Shown: positions 43,287 to 52,800, counted from the first letter of the stretch. The stretch is 63,755 bases of DNA from Crocinitomicaceae bacterium (GCA_024643555.1 JAHEMQ010000006.1:1-63755); one strand, 5' to 3'. Notes: a model not told the origin generated them from the sequence alone. Numbers and translations are program-made.

Positions 43287-44506
43287 TACATACCCGGTAA
43301 AAGCAAGTGGATGTCTTTGTATTTCAGATCAAAAACTTTTCCGAGTACTTCATTTGTTAAAATGCCATTGAACATATAGACACCATTGCGAAATCCTTTG
43401 TGTGTGCGAATTAAATCAACGACCCCACCTTTTTCACCCATTTCGAGGATCATTGGGGAAAAAGTGTTGGAAAGCGCAAAGGATGCCGTTCGAGAGACGC
43501 GAGAGGCGATGTTGGGTACACAATAATGTACGACGCCATGCTTTATAAAAGTTGGATCATTGTGATTGGTCACGCGTGATGTTTCAAAACATCCACCTTG
43601 ATCGATGCTGACATCCACTAATACAGAGCCTGCTTTCATGCCCTCGATCATTTCTTCATTCACGACACAAGGTGTGCGTCCAATTGGTGAACGCAATGCA
43701 CCGATAACAACATCTGCTCGACGGATTGCCTTGGCCAGGACTTTCGGTTGAATGATCGATGTGTAAATGCGCAACCCTAAATCGTTTTGCAGTCGTCGTA
43801 AACGAGACAAGGAATTGTCAAACACCTTCACCGATGCACCAAGTCCAAGTGCGGCACGTGTGGCAAATTCACCAACCGTTCCGGCACCAATGACAACCAC
43901 TTCTGCGGGTTGAACACCTGCAATTCCGCCTAGCATCATTCCTTTACCTTGTGAAAAAGAAGACAAAAGTTCGCCTGCTACTAAAATCGATGTGGTTCCT
44001 GCGATTTCACCCATCGTTCGAACAATGGAGAAAACGCCTTCTTCATCTTGAATGTAATCCCATGCAACAGCAGTTACTTTTTTTGCGATTAATTTCTGAA
44101 GGATTTCTTTTGGTTGAGTGGCGATTTGTAGGGCGGAGATAAAGGTTTGATTTCCGGTCATCAATTCCACTTCTTCTTCCGAAGGTGGCGCCACTTTAAG
44201 AATAATGTCGCAACTGTAAATGGATTTACGATCGTACACAATTTGAGCACCTGCCTCACTATATTCATTGTCGGTGAAATTAGACCCTTCACCTGCATTT
44301 GTCTCAATCAATACTTGATGTCCATTGGAAACCAACAAAGTGACCGCTTCAGGTACCAAAGCTACCCTTCGTTCTTGGAAGGAAGTTTCTTTCGGGATTC
44401 CAATGAATAGATTTCCTTTTTTCTTACGCACTTCAAGCATTTCTTCCTTTGGAAGCAAACTGCCTTTTTGAATAAGTGTTTTTAATAATTCAGGATCTGT
44501 TATCAT
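43286..44506 (-). CDS. ald: alanine dehydrogenase
   Basis: This 406-aa NAD-dependent enzyme interconverts L-alanine and pyruvate plus ammonia. The N-terminal catalytic domain has GIPKETSFQERRVALVPEAV. The Rossmann domain contains VVVIGAGTVGEFATRAALGLGASVKVFD, and the C-terminal region has SVLVDVSIDQGGCFETS and VVHYCVPNIAS. A ~30-residue N-terminal extension precedes the usual start. Its 5' end overlaps tsaE by 17 bp and its 3' end the HSDR_N gene by 1 bp. Confidence 0.92.
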   Translation of the reverse strand: MITDPELLKTLIQKGSLLPKEEMLEVRKKKGNLFIGIPKETSFQERRVALVPEAVTLLVSNGHQVLIETNAGEGSNFTDNEYSEAGAQIVYDRKSIYSCDIILKVAPPSEEEVELMTGNQTFISALQIATQPKEILQKLIAKKVTAVAWDYIQDEEGVFSIVRTMGEIAGTTSILVAGELLSSFSQGKGMMLGGIAGVQPAEVVVIGAGTVGEFATRAALGLGASVKVFDNSLSRLRRLQNDLGLRIYTSIIQPKVLAKAIRRADVVIGALRSPIGRTPCVVNEEMIEGMKAGSVLVDVSIDQGGCFETSRVTNHNDPTFIKHGVVHYCVPNIASRVSRTASFALSNTFSPMILEMGEKGGVVDLIRTHKGFRNGVYMFNGILTNEVLGKVFDLKYKDIHLLLPGM

Positions 44507-44939
44507 ATGTCAGGACTATTTCTCTAAGTTCACTTTCGGGTGCACAACGAATATACAGCCATTTCGCGTCATCTGGAAGAATATTTTCAATTTTATTTGG
44601 CCATTCAACAAAGAAAAATGCAGCTTGATCAAATAATTCATCTAAGCCAAGTTGCGCTAAATCACGTTCATTTTCAATGCGATAGCAGTCTAAATGATAG
44701 ATGGGTATTCCCAACTTTGAACGATATTCATGTACAATTGCATAGGTTGGTGAACCATCTGTTTTTTCAATTCCAAGAACGCGTAATACTTCTTGAACAA
44801 AGGTCGTTTTTCCTGCTCCCATTTCTCCTTCAATGGCAAAAAATGTGGGTTTTGGAAATATATCGATGAGCTGTGTTGCCACGGATTGTAGGTCCCCTAA
44901 GGAACAGCCTTGCCAAGATTTAGTTTGATCGTTTTGCAT
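44490..44939 (-). CDS. tsaE: tRNA threonylcarbamoyladenosine biosynthesis protein TsaE
   Basis: TsaE is the ATPase that activates TsaB/TsaD in t6A37 tRNA modification. The product (149 aa) matches family length when started at MQNDQTKSWQG; codons further upstream belong to lpxH in another frame. The P-loop GEMGAGKTTFVQEVL and the segments DGSPTYAIVHEY and YHLDCYRIENERDL are diagnostic. It overlaps lpxH by 20 bp and ald by 17 bp, so translation is coupled on both sides. Confidence 0.93.
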   Translation of the reverse strand: MQNDQTKSWQGCSLGDLQSVATQLIDIFPKPTFFAIEGEMGAGKTTFVQEVLRVLGIEKTDGSPTYAIVHEYRSKLGIPIYHLDCYRIENERDLAQLGLDELFDQAAFFFVEWPNKIENILPDDAKWLYIRCAPESELREIVLTYDNRS

Positions 44940-45708
44940 CGAAAACTTCAATTTGATCATTTTTCCAACAAAGAAGTTCCAGGGTTGATCCATCAAATCG
45001 TGCAAACGTTTGTGCGTACAACCACTCACCGGTATTGATGTAACATGCATTTCCTACCGATAATTCTAAAGGCAAATGCCTGTGTCCAAATACGTAATAG
45101 TCTACCGCATTTTTTTTCTGATGTTCCATTACAAACTGATACAACCATTCTTGTTCCTTTCCATTGTAAATCATGTCCTTCGACATGCCGCTTTTTCGAC
45201 TACTGCGCGAGAAATAATTGGCAATTGACAATCCAAAATTTGGATGAATGCGTGCAAATGCCCACTGACATATGGCATTCCTGAAAACTCGTTTTAGAAA
45301 TTTATATTTATAATCTCCTGGACCAAGTCCGTCACCATGAGCAACGTAAAATGATTTTCCATTTTTTTCGAAACAATATTCATTTGAATGAAGCTGAATC
45401 CCTAATTCCTTTTGAAAATAATGAAACATCCACATGTCGTGATTTCCTTTGAAAAAATGGACGGCAATTCCATTGTCCACAAATTCGGCTATTTTCGCTT
45501 GCAAGCGAACAAATCCTTTGGGAATAACAGTTTTGTATTCGAACCAAAAATCAAAAATATCACCGATTAGAAATACTTCTTCAGCTGTGTCTTGTACAGC
45601 GTTCATCCATGCAACAATCGCCTCTTCCCTTTTTCTGCTTTCCGCATAATTGGGTGCTCCTAGGTGAAAATCCGAGGCGAAATACGTATATTTTTGTATT
45701 GGCTCCAT
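44920..45708 (-). CDS. lpxH: UDP-2,3-diacylglucosamine pyrophosphatase
   Basis: LpxH cleaves UDP-2,3-diacylglucosamine to lipid X in lipid A synthesis. The 262-aa calcineurin-like phosphoesterase has the metal-binding series SDFHLG, GDIFDFWFEY, KGNHD, VAHGDGLG and VFGHRHLP in order. It begins 4 bp after tlpA and overlaps tsaE. Another lipid A gene, lpxK, is upstream in the same run. Confidence 0.93.
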   Translation of the reverse strand: MEPIQKYTYFASDFHLGAPNYAESRKREEAIVAWMNAVQDTAEEVFLIGDIFDFWFEYKTVIPKGFVRLQAKIAEFVDNGIAVHFFKGNHDMWMFHYFQKELGIQLHSNEYCFEKNGKSFYVAHGDGLGPGDYKYKFLKRVFRNAICQWAFARIHPNFGLSIANYFSRSSRKSGMSKDMIYNGKEQEWLYQFVMEHQKKNAVDYYVFGHRHLPLELSVGNACYINTGEWLYAQTFARFDGSTLELLCWKNDQIEVFDAKRSN

Positions 45709-45712
45709 GGAG

Positions 45713-46825
45713 TTAATGTCCGAAAATACGCTTCAATTCTTCTTCCAGCGCTGGACCTCTAAGGTTGGTTTTAATGACATGTCCTTCACGGTCGATTAAA
45801 ACAGTAAAAGGAACACTGTTTACTTGGTATAATTTCGCTACTTTGCTATTCCATCCACCAAGATCACTCACATGATTTGGCCAGGAAAGATGGTCTTGCT
45901 CAATGGCATTTTTCCATTTTTCAGCATCTGTATCCAATGAAACGCTAACGATGGTAAATCCGTCTTTTTGATACTTTTCGTAGGTTTGAACGACATTTGG
46001 ATTTTCTCTGCGGCAAGGTCCACACCAAGAAGCCCAAAAATCGATTAATACGATTTGTCCGCGTAAATCCGAAAGTTTTAGCGTTTTCTTACGATCTATT
46101 TTTAGTTCGGTAAAGTCAGGTGCCATTTTTCCCGGTGACAAAAAATTAGCATCGTCGATTTTCTTTTTAATTTGAGCAAAATTGTTGTAGAACATTTGCA
46201 CGGTTGGACTCTGAGCAAAAACGCTATATAATTGATTCAGTACATTTTCATACGCCTTCATGTCCTGTTCAGCATTCATATTTGCCAATGCAAGAATCAA
46301 GGCTGGCGAGTTAGCATTTGCTCCGATGAATCCTTGTAACTCACTATTGAACTTATAAAATTCTTGTGTCATATAATCGTTGATAGCTTGCTCCCGTGTT
46401 GGATCCAACTTGATTGCTGTGAGCGCTGAATCACTTTTTGCATTCCATTTTTCAGTAATGTGTGAAAAATCATTCATAGCTTTCGATTCATCCGATCCAA
46501 CGAAATTGCAAAAGTCTTTCAATTTCGCCCCGTCACCGTACACCTTAATATCGCTATTGTTTTTCAATATTAAATGAACGTTTTCTGTCCCAATTCGCAA
46601 ATAATAATAATCTGGATTTGGCAGTTCCACCTTGAATTGAAAATTCCCTTTTTTATCCAAGGCTGTTGACGCGTAATTCTTGTAATATGATCCAAAGTTT
46701 TGAGAAATATAAACCGAATCCACGTTGGTATTGAAAACCATTCCGGAAACCTTCACTTGAATCACATTTTGAGCAAATAGTCCAAATGGAAGGATAAAAA
46801 GTAACAGTAAGTTTAATTTTTTCAT
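45713..46825 (-). CDS. TlpA-family thiol-disulfide protein (DUF4369), copy 2
   Basis: This exported protein (370 aa) has a signal peptide (LLLFILPFGLFAQ) and an N-terminal DUF4369-like beta domain with VKVSGMVFNTNVDSVYI. The C-terminal thioredoxin domain has the redox site WASWCGPCRRENPNV and TVLIDREGHVIKTNLRG. It acts in the periplasm in disulfide chemistry. It is a paralogue of the gene directly upstream (4-bp ATGA overlap), with the same domain order and near-identical active-site segments, so a tandem duplication is likely. Confidence 0.88.
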   Translation of the reverse strand: MKKLNLLLLFILPFGLFAQNVIQVKVSGMVFNTNVDSVYISQNFGSYYKNYASTALDKKGNFQFKVELPNPDYYYLRIGTENVHLILKNNSDIKVYGDGAKLKDFCNFVGSDESKAMNDFSHITEKWNAKSDSALTAIKLDPTREQAINDYMTQEFYKFNSELQGFIGANANSPALILALANMNAEQDMKAYENVLNQLYSVFAQSPTVQMFYNNFAQIKKKIDDANFLSPGKMAPDFTELKIDRKKTLKLSDLRGQIVLIDFWASWCGPCRRENPNVVQTYEKYQKDGFTIVSVSLDTDAEKWKNAIEQDHLSWPNHVSDLGGWNSKVAKLYQVNSVPFTVLIDREGHVIKTNLRGPALEEELKRIFGH

Positions 46826-48018
46826 TTTAACAATTCTGATAATTTTTCTTCTAATTTTTCACCTCGAAGGTTTTTTCCTATAATTTTTCCTTCTCGATTG
46901 AGCAATACAGTGAAGGGAATTCCATCGAATCCATAAGTAGCGACCAAAGGTGATTTCCAACCGAGTAGGTCAGAAACATGTGTGGGCCATTCTAGTTTAT
47001 CCTTTTGAATAGCGGCTTTCCAATTGGCAGCATCGTCATCTAAGGAAACCGAGAAGACTGTAAATCCTTTATTCTTGAATTTTTGGTACATTTTAAGCAC
47101 ATTCGGATTTTCTTGTCGACAAGGTCCGCACCACGAAGCCCAGAAGTCCACCAAGACTACTTTTCCTTTTAAATCGGAAAGTTTCATCGTTTTTCCAGCT
47201 GGATTTGGCAAAGCAATTTCGGGTGCGCCAACAGTTCCGTTTACTGATGAAGCAAATTCGAAATAGGCATTTTCAATTTGAGCATATTGATTGCGAAAAG
47301 TTTCAGCAGCTGGTTGTCCAGCATAGTCCTCCTCAAAGGCTTCTGCCACTTTTTTCAATGCTTCTAAATTCGCCACATCCCAATCATCAAAACTCATGCT
47401 TGGCACTAGGTCCATCGATAAAATGATGTTATACGGATTGCTCGGGTCTTTCATCATTTGCGAACGTGAAAATGCTTCCATTTTTCTTTTTGCAGTACTA
47501 AATCCCTTCGCAACATCTTCCTTGGATAAATTCTGCATATTGACTTGAAGTTCTTCTTGCACTGCTTGAAACTGTTGAAATTCACTCAAATAACGATTCA
47601 TCGTTCGACTCCAACTTGTTCCACTCGCATTTGGTTTGGAAACGAAATCTTTTAGACTTGTATTAATTTTCAAGTGATCCTCCGGTTTCAATGTAATTGG
47701 AATTAAACGATTTTGTTCATCGTTTAAGCGAAGAAAGTAGTAACCTAGTCCAGGAATGTTGCCTTTAATATCAAAACTTCCATCTTCGTTCAATTGTCCT
47801 TCCGCAACTGGTATCGTTCCTTTATCCGAAGGCGCCTCTATAAATAACATTAACCCAGATGCTCCAGAAATTTTTCCTGATATTTCGAAATTTGCTTCGA
47901 GTCCACCCATTTCATCCAGCGACTGCTTTTGTTTATTGTAAAGCACAATCCCAACGATCAATGCAAAGAACGCCGCAATGAATAGCCAATTTTTATATGT
48001 TTTTAGCCAAGCTTTCAT
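46822..48018 (-). CDS. TlpA-family thiol-disulfide protein (DUF4369), copy 1
   Basis: This membrane-anchored or exported protein (398 aa) begins with a short hydrophobic anchor (WLFIAAFFALIVGIVLYN), followed by a DUF4369-like domain (ANFEISGKISGASGLMLFI). The thioredoxin domain holds WASWCGPCRQENPNVLKMY and TVLLNREGKIIGKNLRG. It lies between gatB and its paralogue, overlapping each by 4 bp. The N-terminal helix looks uncleaved, unlike the signal peptide of the paralogue, so the pair may act at different positions in the periplasm. Confidence 0.88.
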   Translation of the reverse strand: MKAWLKTYKNWLFIAAFFALIVGIVLYNKQKQSLDEMGGLEANFEISGKISGASGLMLFIEAPSDKGTIPVAEGQLNEDGSFDIKGNIPGLGYYFLRLNDEQNRLIPITLKPEDHLKINTSLKDFVSKPNASGTSWSRTMNRYLSEFQQFQAVQEELQVNMQNLSKEDVAKGFSTAKRKMEAFSRSQMMKDPSNPYNIILSMDLVPSMSFDDWDVANLEALKKVAEAFEEDYAGQPAAETFRNQYAQIENAYFEFASSVNGTVGAPEIALPNPAGKTMKLSDLKGKVVLVDFWASWCGPCRQENPNVLKMYQKFKNKGFTVFSVSLDDDAANWKAAIQKDKLEWPTHVSDLLGWKSPLVATYGFDGIPFTVLLNREGKIIGKNLRGEKLEEKLSELLK

Positions 48019-49469
48019 GCATCGAGCATTTGACGTAAGAGTCCATTCGCCAATTTAGGGTCTGCTTTCCCTTGCGACACTTTCATTAATTGTCCCATGA
48101 AAAATCCAGTTAATTGTTTTTCGCCGGCACGATACCTAGCTACTTCACTCGGATTCAATTCAAACACCTTTTCAATGAATCCTTTCAAGGCATCTTCGTC
48201 CGAGTTTTGAATTAAATTCAAGCGCTCTGCAATTTGTAGCGGAGTTTCATTGGTGTTAAATAAGGCAGGGAAAATGTGTTGTGAAGCGACACTTGTCGAT
48301 ACTTTACCTTCTTCGATGAGGTGAATAAGCTCAGCAATGACCTTTGGTTTCAATGGAAATTGATCCATGTCAATGCTGTATTCATTCAAGTAAGATTTAA
48401 TGTCGCCCATTAGCCAATTGGCAGCCGACTTATAATTTTTGGTGTGTGCCAATATAGCTTCGTAATACAAGGCAATTCCTTTGTTGTCAGTAATGTTGTA
48501 AGCATCGTATTCCGACAATCCATATTCTTTCGTATAGCGTTGAAACAAGGTCCGAGGTAAAGCAGGCATTTCTGCAGCAATGGCTTGAATCTGTTCTTGA
48601 GATACTGAAATGGGTGGCATATCCGGTTCGGGGAAATAGCGGTAATCGTTCGCTGCTTCCTTTGAACGCATGGAAATGGTGATGCCTTTTAATGCATCAA
48701 AAGCGCGGGTTTCTTGAGACAATGTTCCTCCGTTTTCCAAGACCTCAATTTGGCGTTGGATTTCGAATTCAATCGCACGTTGTACATTTCGAATGGAGTT
48801 CATGTTTTTCACCTCGACTTTCGTCCCAAATTCCGAAACACCAGCAAGACGAACAGAAACGTTCGCATCACAACGCAAGGATCCTTCTTCCATGTTGCCA
48901 TCACAAATATCAAGGTATCGAACTAATTTTCGAACTTCTGTCAAGTAATGGTATGCTTCCGTTGATGAACGCATGTCGGGTTCAGAAACAATTTCGAGTA
49001 GGGGAGTTCCAGCACGATTTAAGTCCACCAAGGTGTCGTAAACATCCACATCGTGAATGCTCTTTCCAGCATCTTCTTCCATGTGAATACGCGTCAAACC
49101 AATGGATTTCTCCGACCCGTCATCCGTTCTGATAACGATGTGTCCTCCCGTACAAATGGGGGTAGTATCTTGCGTGATCTGATATCCTTTCGGTAAATCA
49201 GGATAAAAGTAATTTTTACGAGCAAAGTGTTGAGCAGGAGCGATGTGTGCGTCGCAAGCTAATCCAAGTTTTATCGCGAACTCAATGGTTTTTTTATTCA
49301 TTACTGGCAAAGTGCCAGGGTGTCCAAGTGTAATTGCACTAATATTGGAATTTGGAGCGGACCCATATTCATTTATATCGCTAGAATACGCTTTGGTTTT
49401 CGTCAACATTTGTGCATGGACTTCTAATCCAATGACAACTTCATATTTATCGCGGATGGATGCTTCCAT
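48015..49469 (-). CDS. gatB: Asp-tRNA(Asn)/Glu-tRNA(Gln) amidotransferase subunit B
   Basis: GatB is the kinase/transamidase subunit of GatCAB, which amidates misacylated Glu-tRNA(Gln) and Asp-tRNA(Asn). At 484 aa it is typical. Visible are VIGLEVHAQMLTKTKAYSS, LPKGYQITQ, RIHMEEDAGKS, DLNRAGTPLLEIVSEPDMRS and EEGSLRCDANVSVR. The C-terminal YqeY-like tail ends NGLLRQMLDA. gatA and gatC are not adjacent. It starts 4 bp after the phosphorylase gene. Confidence 0.97.
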   Translation of the reverse strand: MEASIRDKYEVVIGLEVHAQMLTKTKAYSSDINEYGSAPNSNISAITLGHPGTLPVMNKKTIEFAIKLGLACDAHIAPAQHFARKNYFYPDLPKGYQITQDTTPICTGGHIVIRTDDGSEKSIGLTRIHMEEDAGKSIHDVDVYDTLVDLNRAGTPLLEIVSEPDMRSSTEAYHYLTEVRKLVRYLDICDGNMEEGSLRCDANVSVRLAGVSEFGTKVEVKNMNSIRNVQRAIEFEIQRQIEVLENGGTLSQETRAFDALKGITISMRSKEAANDYRYFPEPDMPPISVSQEQIQAIAAEMPALPRTLFQRYTKEYGLSEYDAYNITDNKGIALYYEAILAHTKNYKSAANWLMGDIKSYLNEYSIDMDQFPLKPKVIAELIHLIEEGKVSTSVASQHIFPALFNTNETPLQIAERLNLIQNSDEDALKGFIEKVFELNPSEVARYRAGEKQLTGFFMGQLMKVSQGKADPKLANGLLRQMLDA

Positions 49470-49473
49470 AATC

Positions 49474-50286
49474 TTAGATACGTGAAATTAGTTCTTTCAT
49501 AATTTGCGTCATTTTTGGCTCTTGGCGACTTGCCACTTCGATGACATCTTGCACGCTCACTTTTTTGATTTTTCCTGGCACACCAAGGTCAGTAATGATC
49601 GAAATTGCAAAACAAGGAATGCTCATGTGTCGGGCAACAATGACTTCTGGTACAGTTGACATTCCCACAGCATCTGCTCCAATGACGCGAACGTATTTGT
49701 ATTCAGATGGTGTTTCCAAGGTTGGACCGGTCAGACCAGCATAACATCCCACGGAAACCTTAATGGACAATTCATCTGCAATCGTTTTTGCCATTTGAAT
49801 CATGGATTCATCATACGGATCACTCATGTCAGGGAAACGTGGACCTAATTCATCCAAGTTTTTCCCAATCAATGGATTTCCTGGAAATAAATTGATGTGG
49901 TCATTCATGATCATGATCTCTCCAACAGCGAAATCTGGATTGACCCCACCGGAAGCATTACTCACGAATAGTCGCTCAATCCCCAATAATTTCATCACGC
50001 GAACTGGAAACGTTACTTGTTGTAAGTTGTATCCTTCGTAATAATGAAAACGTCCTTGCATCGCAACAACATTTTTTCCGCCAAGTCGACCGAAAATGAG
50101 TTTTCCAGAATGACTTTCCACTGTTGAAACCGGAAAGTTTGGAATGGTTTCGTAAGGAATTTCGTCAACGATTTCGATTTCTTTTACGAGTCCACCAAGG
50201 CCCGTACCCAGAATAATCCCAATGGTTGGATGAATACTTGTTTTGGCTTGAATAAATGCCGCTGTTTCTTTAATTGCTTCTAACAT
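49474..50286 (-). CDS. purine-nucleoside phosphorylase (class I, trimeric)
   Basis: The 270-aa enzyme phosphorolyses purine nucleosides to base and ribose-1-phosphate. It belongs to the PNP/MTAP family: ILGTGLGGLVKEI, VESHSGKLIFG, MQGRFHYYEGY with the phosphate-binding His, LFVSNASGGVNPDF, ETPSEYKYVRVIGADAVGMSTVPEVIVARH, and ITDLG. It overlaps lpxK by 17 bp and precedes gatB by 4 bp. Confidence 0.95.
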   Translation of the reverse strand: MLEAIKETAAFIQAKTSIHPTIGIILGTGLGGLVKEIEIVDEIPYETIPNFPVSTVESHSGKLIFGRLGGKNVVAMQGRFHYYEGYNLQQVTFPVRVMKLLGIERLFVSNASGGVNPDFAVGEIMIMNDHINLFPGNPLIGKNLDELGPRFPDMSDPYDESMIQMAKTIADELSIKVSVGCYAGLTGPTLETPSEYKYVRVIGADAVGMSTVPEVIVARHMSIPCFAISIITDLGVPGKIKKVSVQDVIEVASRQEPKMTQIMKELISRI

Positions 50287-51292
50287 AATTTTTTATCATC
50301 GAATTAAACGCTTCTTCGTTCTCCATTTTCACGGAAATGGGCAGAACATACCAAGGATAGGTTTGTCGATCCTTTTCAGAGAGAAGTCCTTGGATTTTTA
50401 CGAGGTCTTTTTCTGTAGTGATAATGGCCATTTCCTTGTTGGCAAAGGTATCAAATTTTCTGTGAATTTCTTGGATATCTGCGTGTGTAAACGCGTGGTG
50501 GTCACCAAATTTAAGTTCTTCTACTTTATATTTTTCTAATAAGTAATTTTTTAGAGATGCTGTGGAGGATATTCCCGTCACCAATAGTACCGATTTAAAC
50601 TGCTTCACTGCTGTTCCGACGACTTGAAAATCAGCGTATTCAATGTGTGAGAAAAAGACCGGTAGTTCATACGATTCATAGCGCTTTCGATGGGTGTTCA
50701 TCTCATCTTCTGTGAGCTTCGGACATTTGGTTAAAATAATGGCATCTGCTCGATGGGCACCGTATTTGGATTCCCTGAGGTTTCCCGATGGGAGATGCCA
50801 ATCACATACAAATTGATCGTAAAAGGGGGTCAACAATAGTTGAAGCCCTGGGTTTACATACCTATGTTGAAAGGCATCATCCAAAATGATGGTAGCGGAT
50901 GGATTGATTTCTTTCATTTTGACAAGAGCTTCTTTTCGATTTTCGCATACGAAAACGGCTGTTTGTGGTGCAAATTTTTGAAAGTAGGAAAGTGGTTCGT
51001 CGCCTACTGTGGAGGCAAGATCCGTATGATTCACCTGTCGGTAACCCTTGGTAAGACGTCCATAGCCACGACTAAGAATTTGAATGGAATGTTCCTTCTG
51101 TAAAAGCGTAGTCAAATAATTGACCATCGGAGTTTTTCCTGATCCACCAACAGATAAATTACCAACGGAAATGGATTTTCCCGGAATGGAAAAAGTCTTA
51201 AGCAAGCCAACATCAAAGAGGACATTGCGTGTGTAAGTGATGAGCCAATATAAAATCGTAAAAGGTAGTAGTCCGATTTTTCTCATCCTCAA
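50270..51292 (-). CDS. lpxK: tetraacyldisaccharide 4'-kinase
   Basis: LpxK phosphorylates the 4' position of the lipid A disaccharide to give lipid IVA. The 340-aa protein has an N-terminal membrane helix (LPFTILYWLITYTRNVLF), a P-loop VGNLSVGGSGKTPMV, ILSRGYGR, VGDEPLSYFQKF, and ILDDAFQHRYV, all typical. Two nearby ATGs (MRMRK) make the exact start uncertain by two codons. It begins 9 bp after the DUF4956 gene. Confidence 0.95.
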   Translation of the reverse strand: MRMRKIGLLPFTILYWLITYTRNVLFDVGLLKTFSIPGKSISVGNLSVGGSGKTPMVNYLTTLLQKEHSIQILSRGYGRLTKGYRQVNHTDLASTVGDEPLSYFQKFAPQTAVFVCENRKEALVKMKEINPSATIILDDAFQHRYVNPGLQLLLTPFYDQFVCDWHLPSGNLRESKYGAHRADAIILTKCPKLTEDEMNTHRKRYESYELPVFFSHIEYADFQVVGTAVKQFKSVLLVTGISSTASLKNYLLEKYKVEELKFGDHHAFTHADIQEIHRKFDTFANKEMAIITTEKDLVKIQGLLSEKDRQTYPWYVLPISVKMENEEAFNSMIKNYVRSN

Positions 51293-51301
51293 AGATACGC
51301 T

Positions 51302-51976
51302 TTATTGATTGTGATAATCAGAAAAAGCTTGTTCGTCATCAAAATAATAAATACGCACTTGAGCTGTATCGTTTAAGAAATCAATTTTGCCTATTTCCAC
51401 ACGGTTAATGGCTAAACCAGTGCGTTTTTCTAAGTCGGCTTTCATTTCTTCATATTTATCTGGCGTGATTAAATCGATGCGTTCGTAGTTAATGGTTTTA
51501 CGCGTTTCGTGTTTCATCAACCAAAGATTTTCCAAAATGAAGGTCAATAAAATAACAGATACGTTGATTACGCCTACTTCAGAAATGCTTAATTCGTTGG
51601 ATGCTAATGCGTTCACCACACTTATTCCAATAATCATAAAGAGGTAGGTCATCTCCTTAATTTCGATGGCATCTGTTCGGTAGCGAATGATGCCGAAAAT
51701 CGCGAATAATCCAAGCCCCATTCCTGTGTCAATGTCCATTTGCATCAGGCCAAAACACAAGAAAAAGGTGATTGTACCGATGAGGTAATAGGTGAATAAG
51801 TAGTCTTTGCGCTGCGTTTTAGGGTAATACAAAAAACGTATTAAAATGGTCAGAAAAAGCAAGTTAATTCCTAGGCGAATTAACAACACGTAAAAATCAT
51901 CGCTAAACCAAGTTAAAGTTGCGCCCGAAAGTGCTGCTTTTTTGAGAGGGAGTAAAAAAGAATTAAATAGCATCAT
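51302..51976 (-). CDS. DUF4956 membrane protein
   Basis: This 224-aa protein has four to five transmembrane helices in its first ~150 residues and a soluble C-terminal domain. The conserved block GMGLGLFAIFGIIRYRTDAIEIKEMTYLFMIIGISVVNAL is characteristic of DUF4956. The family commonly neighbours VTC-domain genes, as here, where the two overlap by 14 bp. This suggests a membrane module for polyphosphate synthesis or a related reaction, but its role is not proven. Confidence 0.88.
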   Translation of the reverse strand: MMLFNSFLLPLKKAALSGATLTWFSDDFYVLLIRLGINLLFLTILIRFLYYPKTQRKDYLFTYYLIGTITFFLCFGLMQMDIDTGMGLGLFAIFGIIRYRTDAIEIKEMTYLFMIIGISVVNALASNELSISEVGVINVSVILLTFILENLWLMKHETRKTINYERIDLITPDKYEEMKADLEKRTGLAINRVEIGKIDFLNDTAQVRIYYFDDEQAFSDYHNQ

Positions 51977-52721
51977 GGTTTATTTTTTTTAAATAAAGTA
52001 ATTTTTTCTTGAATCGGTTGAATTTTAATTTTTCTTCACCATAAATTTCGACAGAGCCCAAACAATATTTACTGAGTCGATATGGGCGAATTTGCTGCTC
52101 CTTCATCAATTGATAAAAAGCACTATTGCGATTTAAATCTTCTTGTTTTAATTCGGCAATAACCAATTGTTTAAAGGATTTCTTTATGCCATCTTTTTCG
52201 AAGAGAATGTTAAAATCTAATGTTAATCGTTCATTCTCTGTCTTAGAAACCAAGGTAATCCGTTGAAATGAATTCCACATGGTTGGAACTAAATTCCTGT
52301 TGGATTGAAGTTCATTTTGTACGAAAGCCAAATCACTTTCAGGAAGAACTTCGTTGAACTGATTCGTCGCAATACGTCTTTTGTCGGTGCGACCTTTCAT
52401 TTTGTGTTTGACTTCTAAAAAGAAAAGATTTGATTCAACGTATTTTCGAATGCGCACCTTGAAACGATTTCCTTTTGAGTTATGATGATCTTTAAAAAAC
52501 GAAAAACGCTCATCATCAAAATAAAGACTCTCATAATGAGGTGTTTGCGTTCCCTCAATCGTTAAAACACGGTAATGCTCGACGAGCATAGGAAGAATAG
52601 TACTTAGTTCACTTCTTCGAAAAGCAAATTTCGTATCCATGCGATTCATTAGCTTGACACGGTCCATTTCCTCTAATGAAATGGGCTCAAATGGTGCCAG
52701 TAATGCGGTGATTTCGTTCAT
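51963..52721 (-). CDS. VTC-domain protein
   Basis: This 252-aa protein has the VTC domain of the yeast vacuolar polyphosphate polymerase Vtc4. Tunnel-lining basic residues are seen in [56 protein letters not shown] and the closing IAELKQEDL. It probably polymerises or binds polyphosphate or nucleotides with the partner DUF4956, whose gene it overlaps. Bacterial VTC proteins have largely uncharacterised activity. It heads the 11-gene run, behind a TAACTTTG box. Confidence 0.85.
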   Translation of the reverse strand: MNEITALLAPFEPISLEEMDRVKLMNRMDTKFAFRRSELSTILPMLVEHYRVLTIEGTQTPHYESLYFDDERFSFFKDHHNSKGNRFKVRIRKYVESNLFFLEVKHKMKGRTDKRRIATNQFNEVLPESDLAFVQNELQSNRNLVPTMWNSFQRITLVSKTENERLTLDFNILFEKDGIKKSFKQLVIAELKQEDLNRNSAFYQLMKEQQIRPYRLSKYCLGSVEIYGEEKLKFNRFKKKLLYLKKINHDAI

Positions 52722-52732
52722 ATATGTTAAGC

Positions 52733-52740
52733 CAAAGTTA
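52733..52740 (-). promoter_or_regulatory. TAACTTTG -7 box of the VTC operon
   Basis: An exact TAnnTTTG match on the minus strand, 11 nt from the VTC start codon. A -33 TTTG at the right spacing is not seen. Confidence 0.35.
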
Positions 52741-52800
52741 ACAAATTTTGCTTTCCTTACCCATCTTTGGACGTGTAAAATACGGAATACTTGTTTCTAC

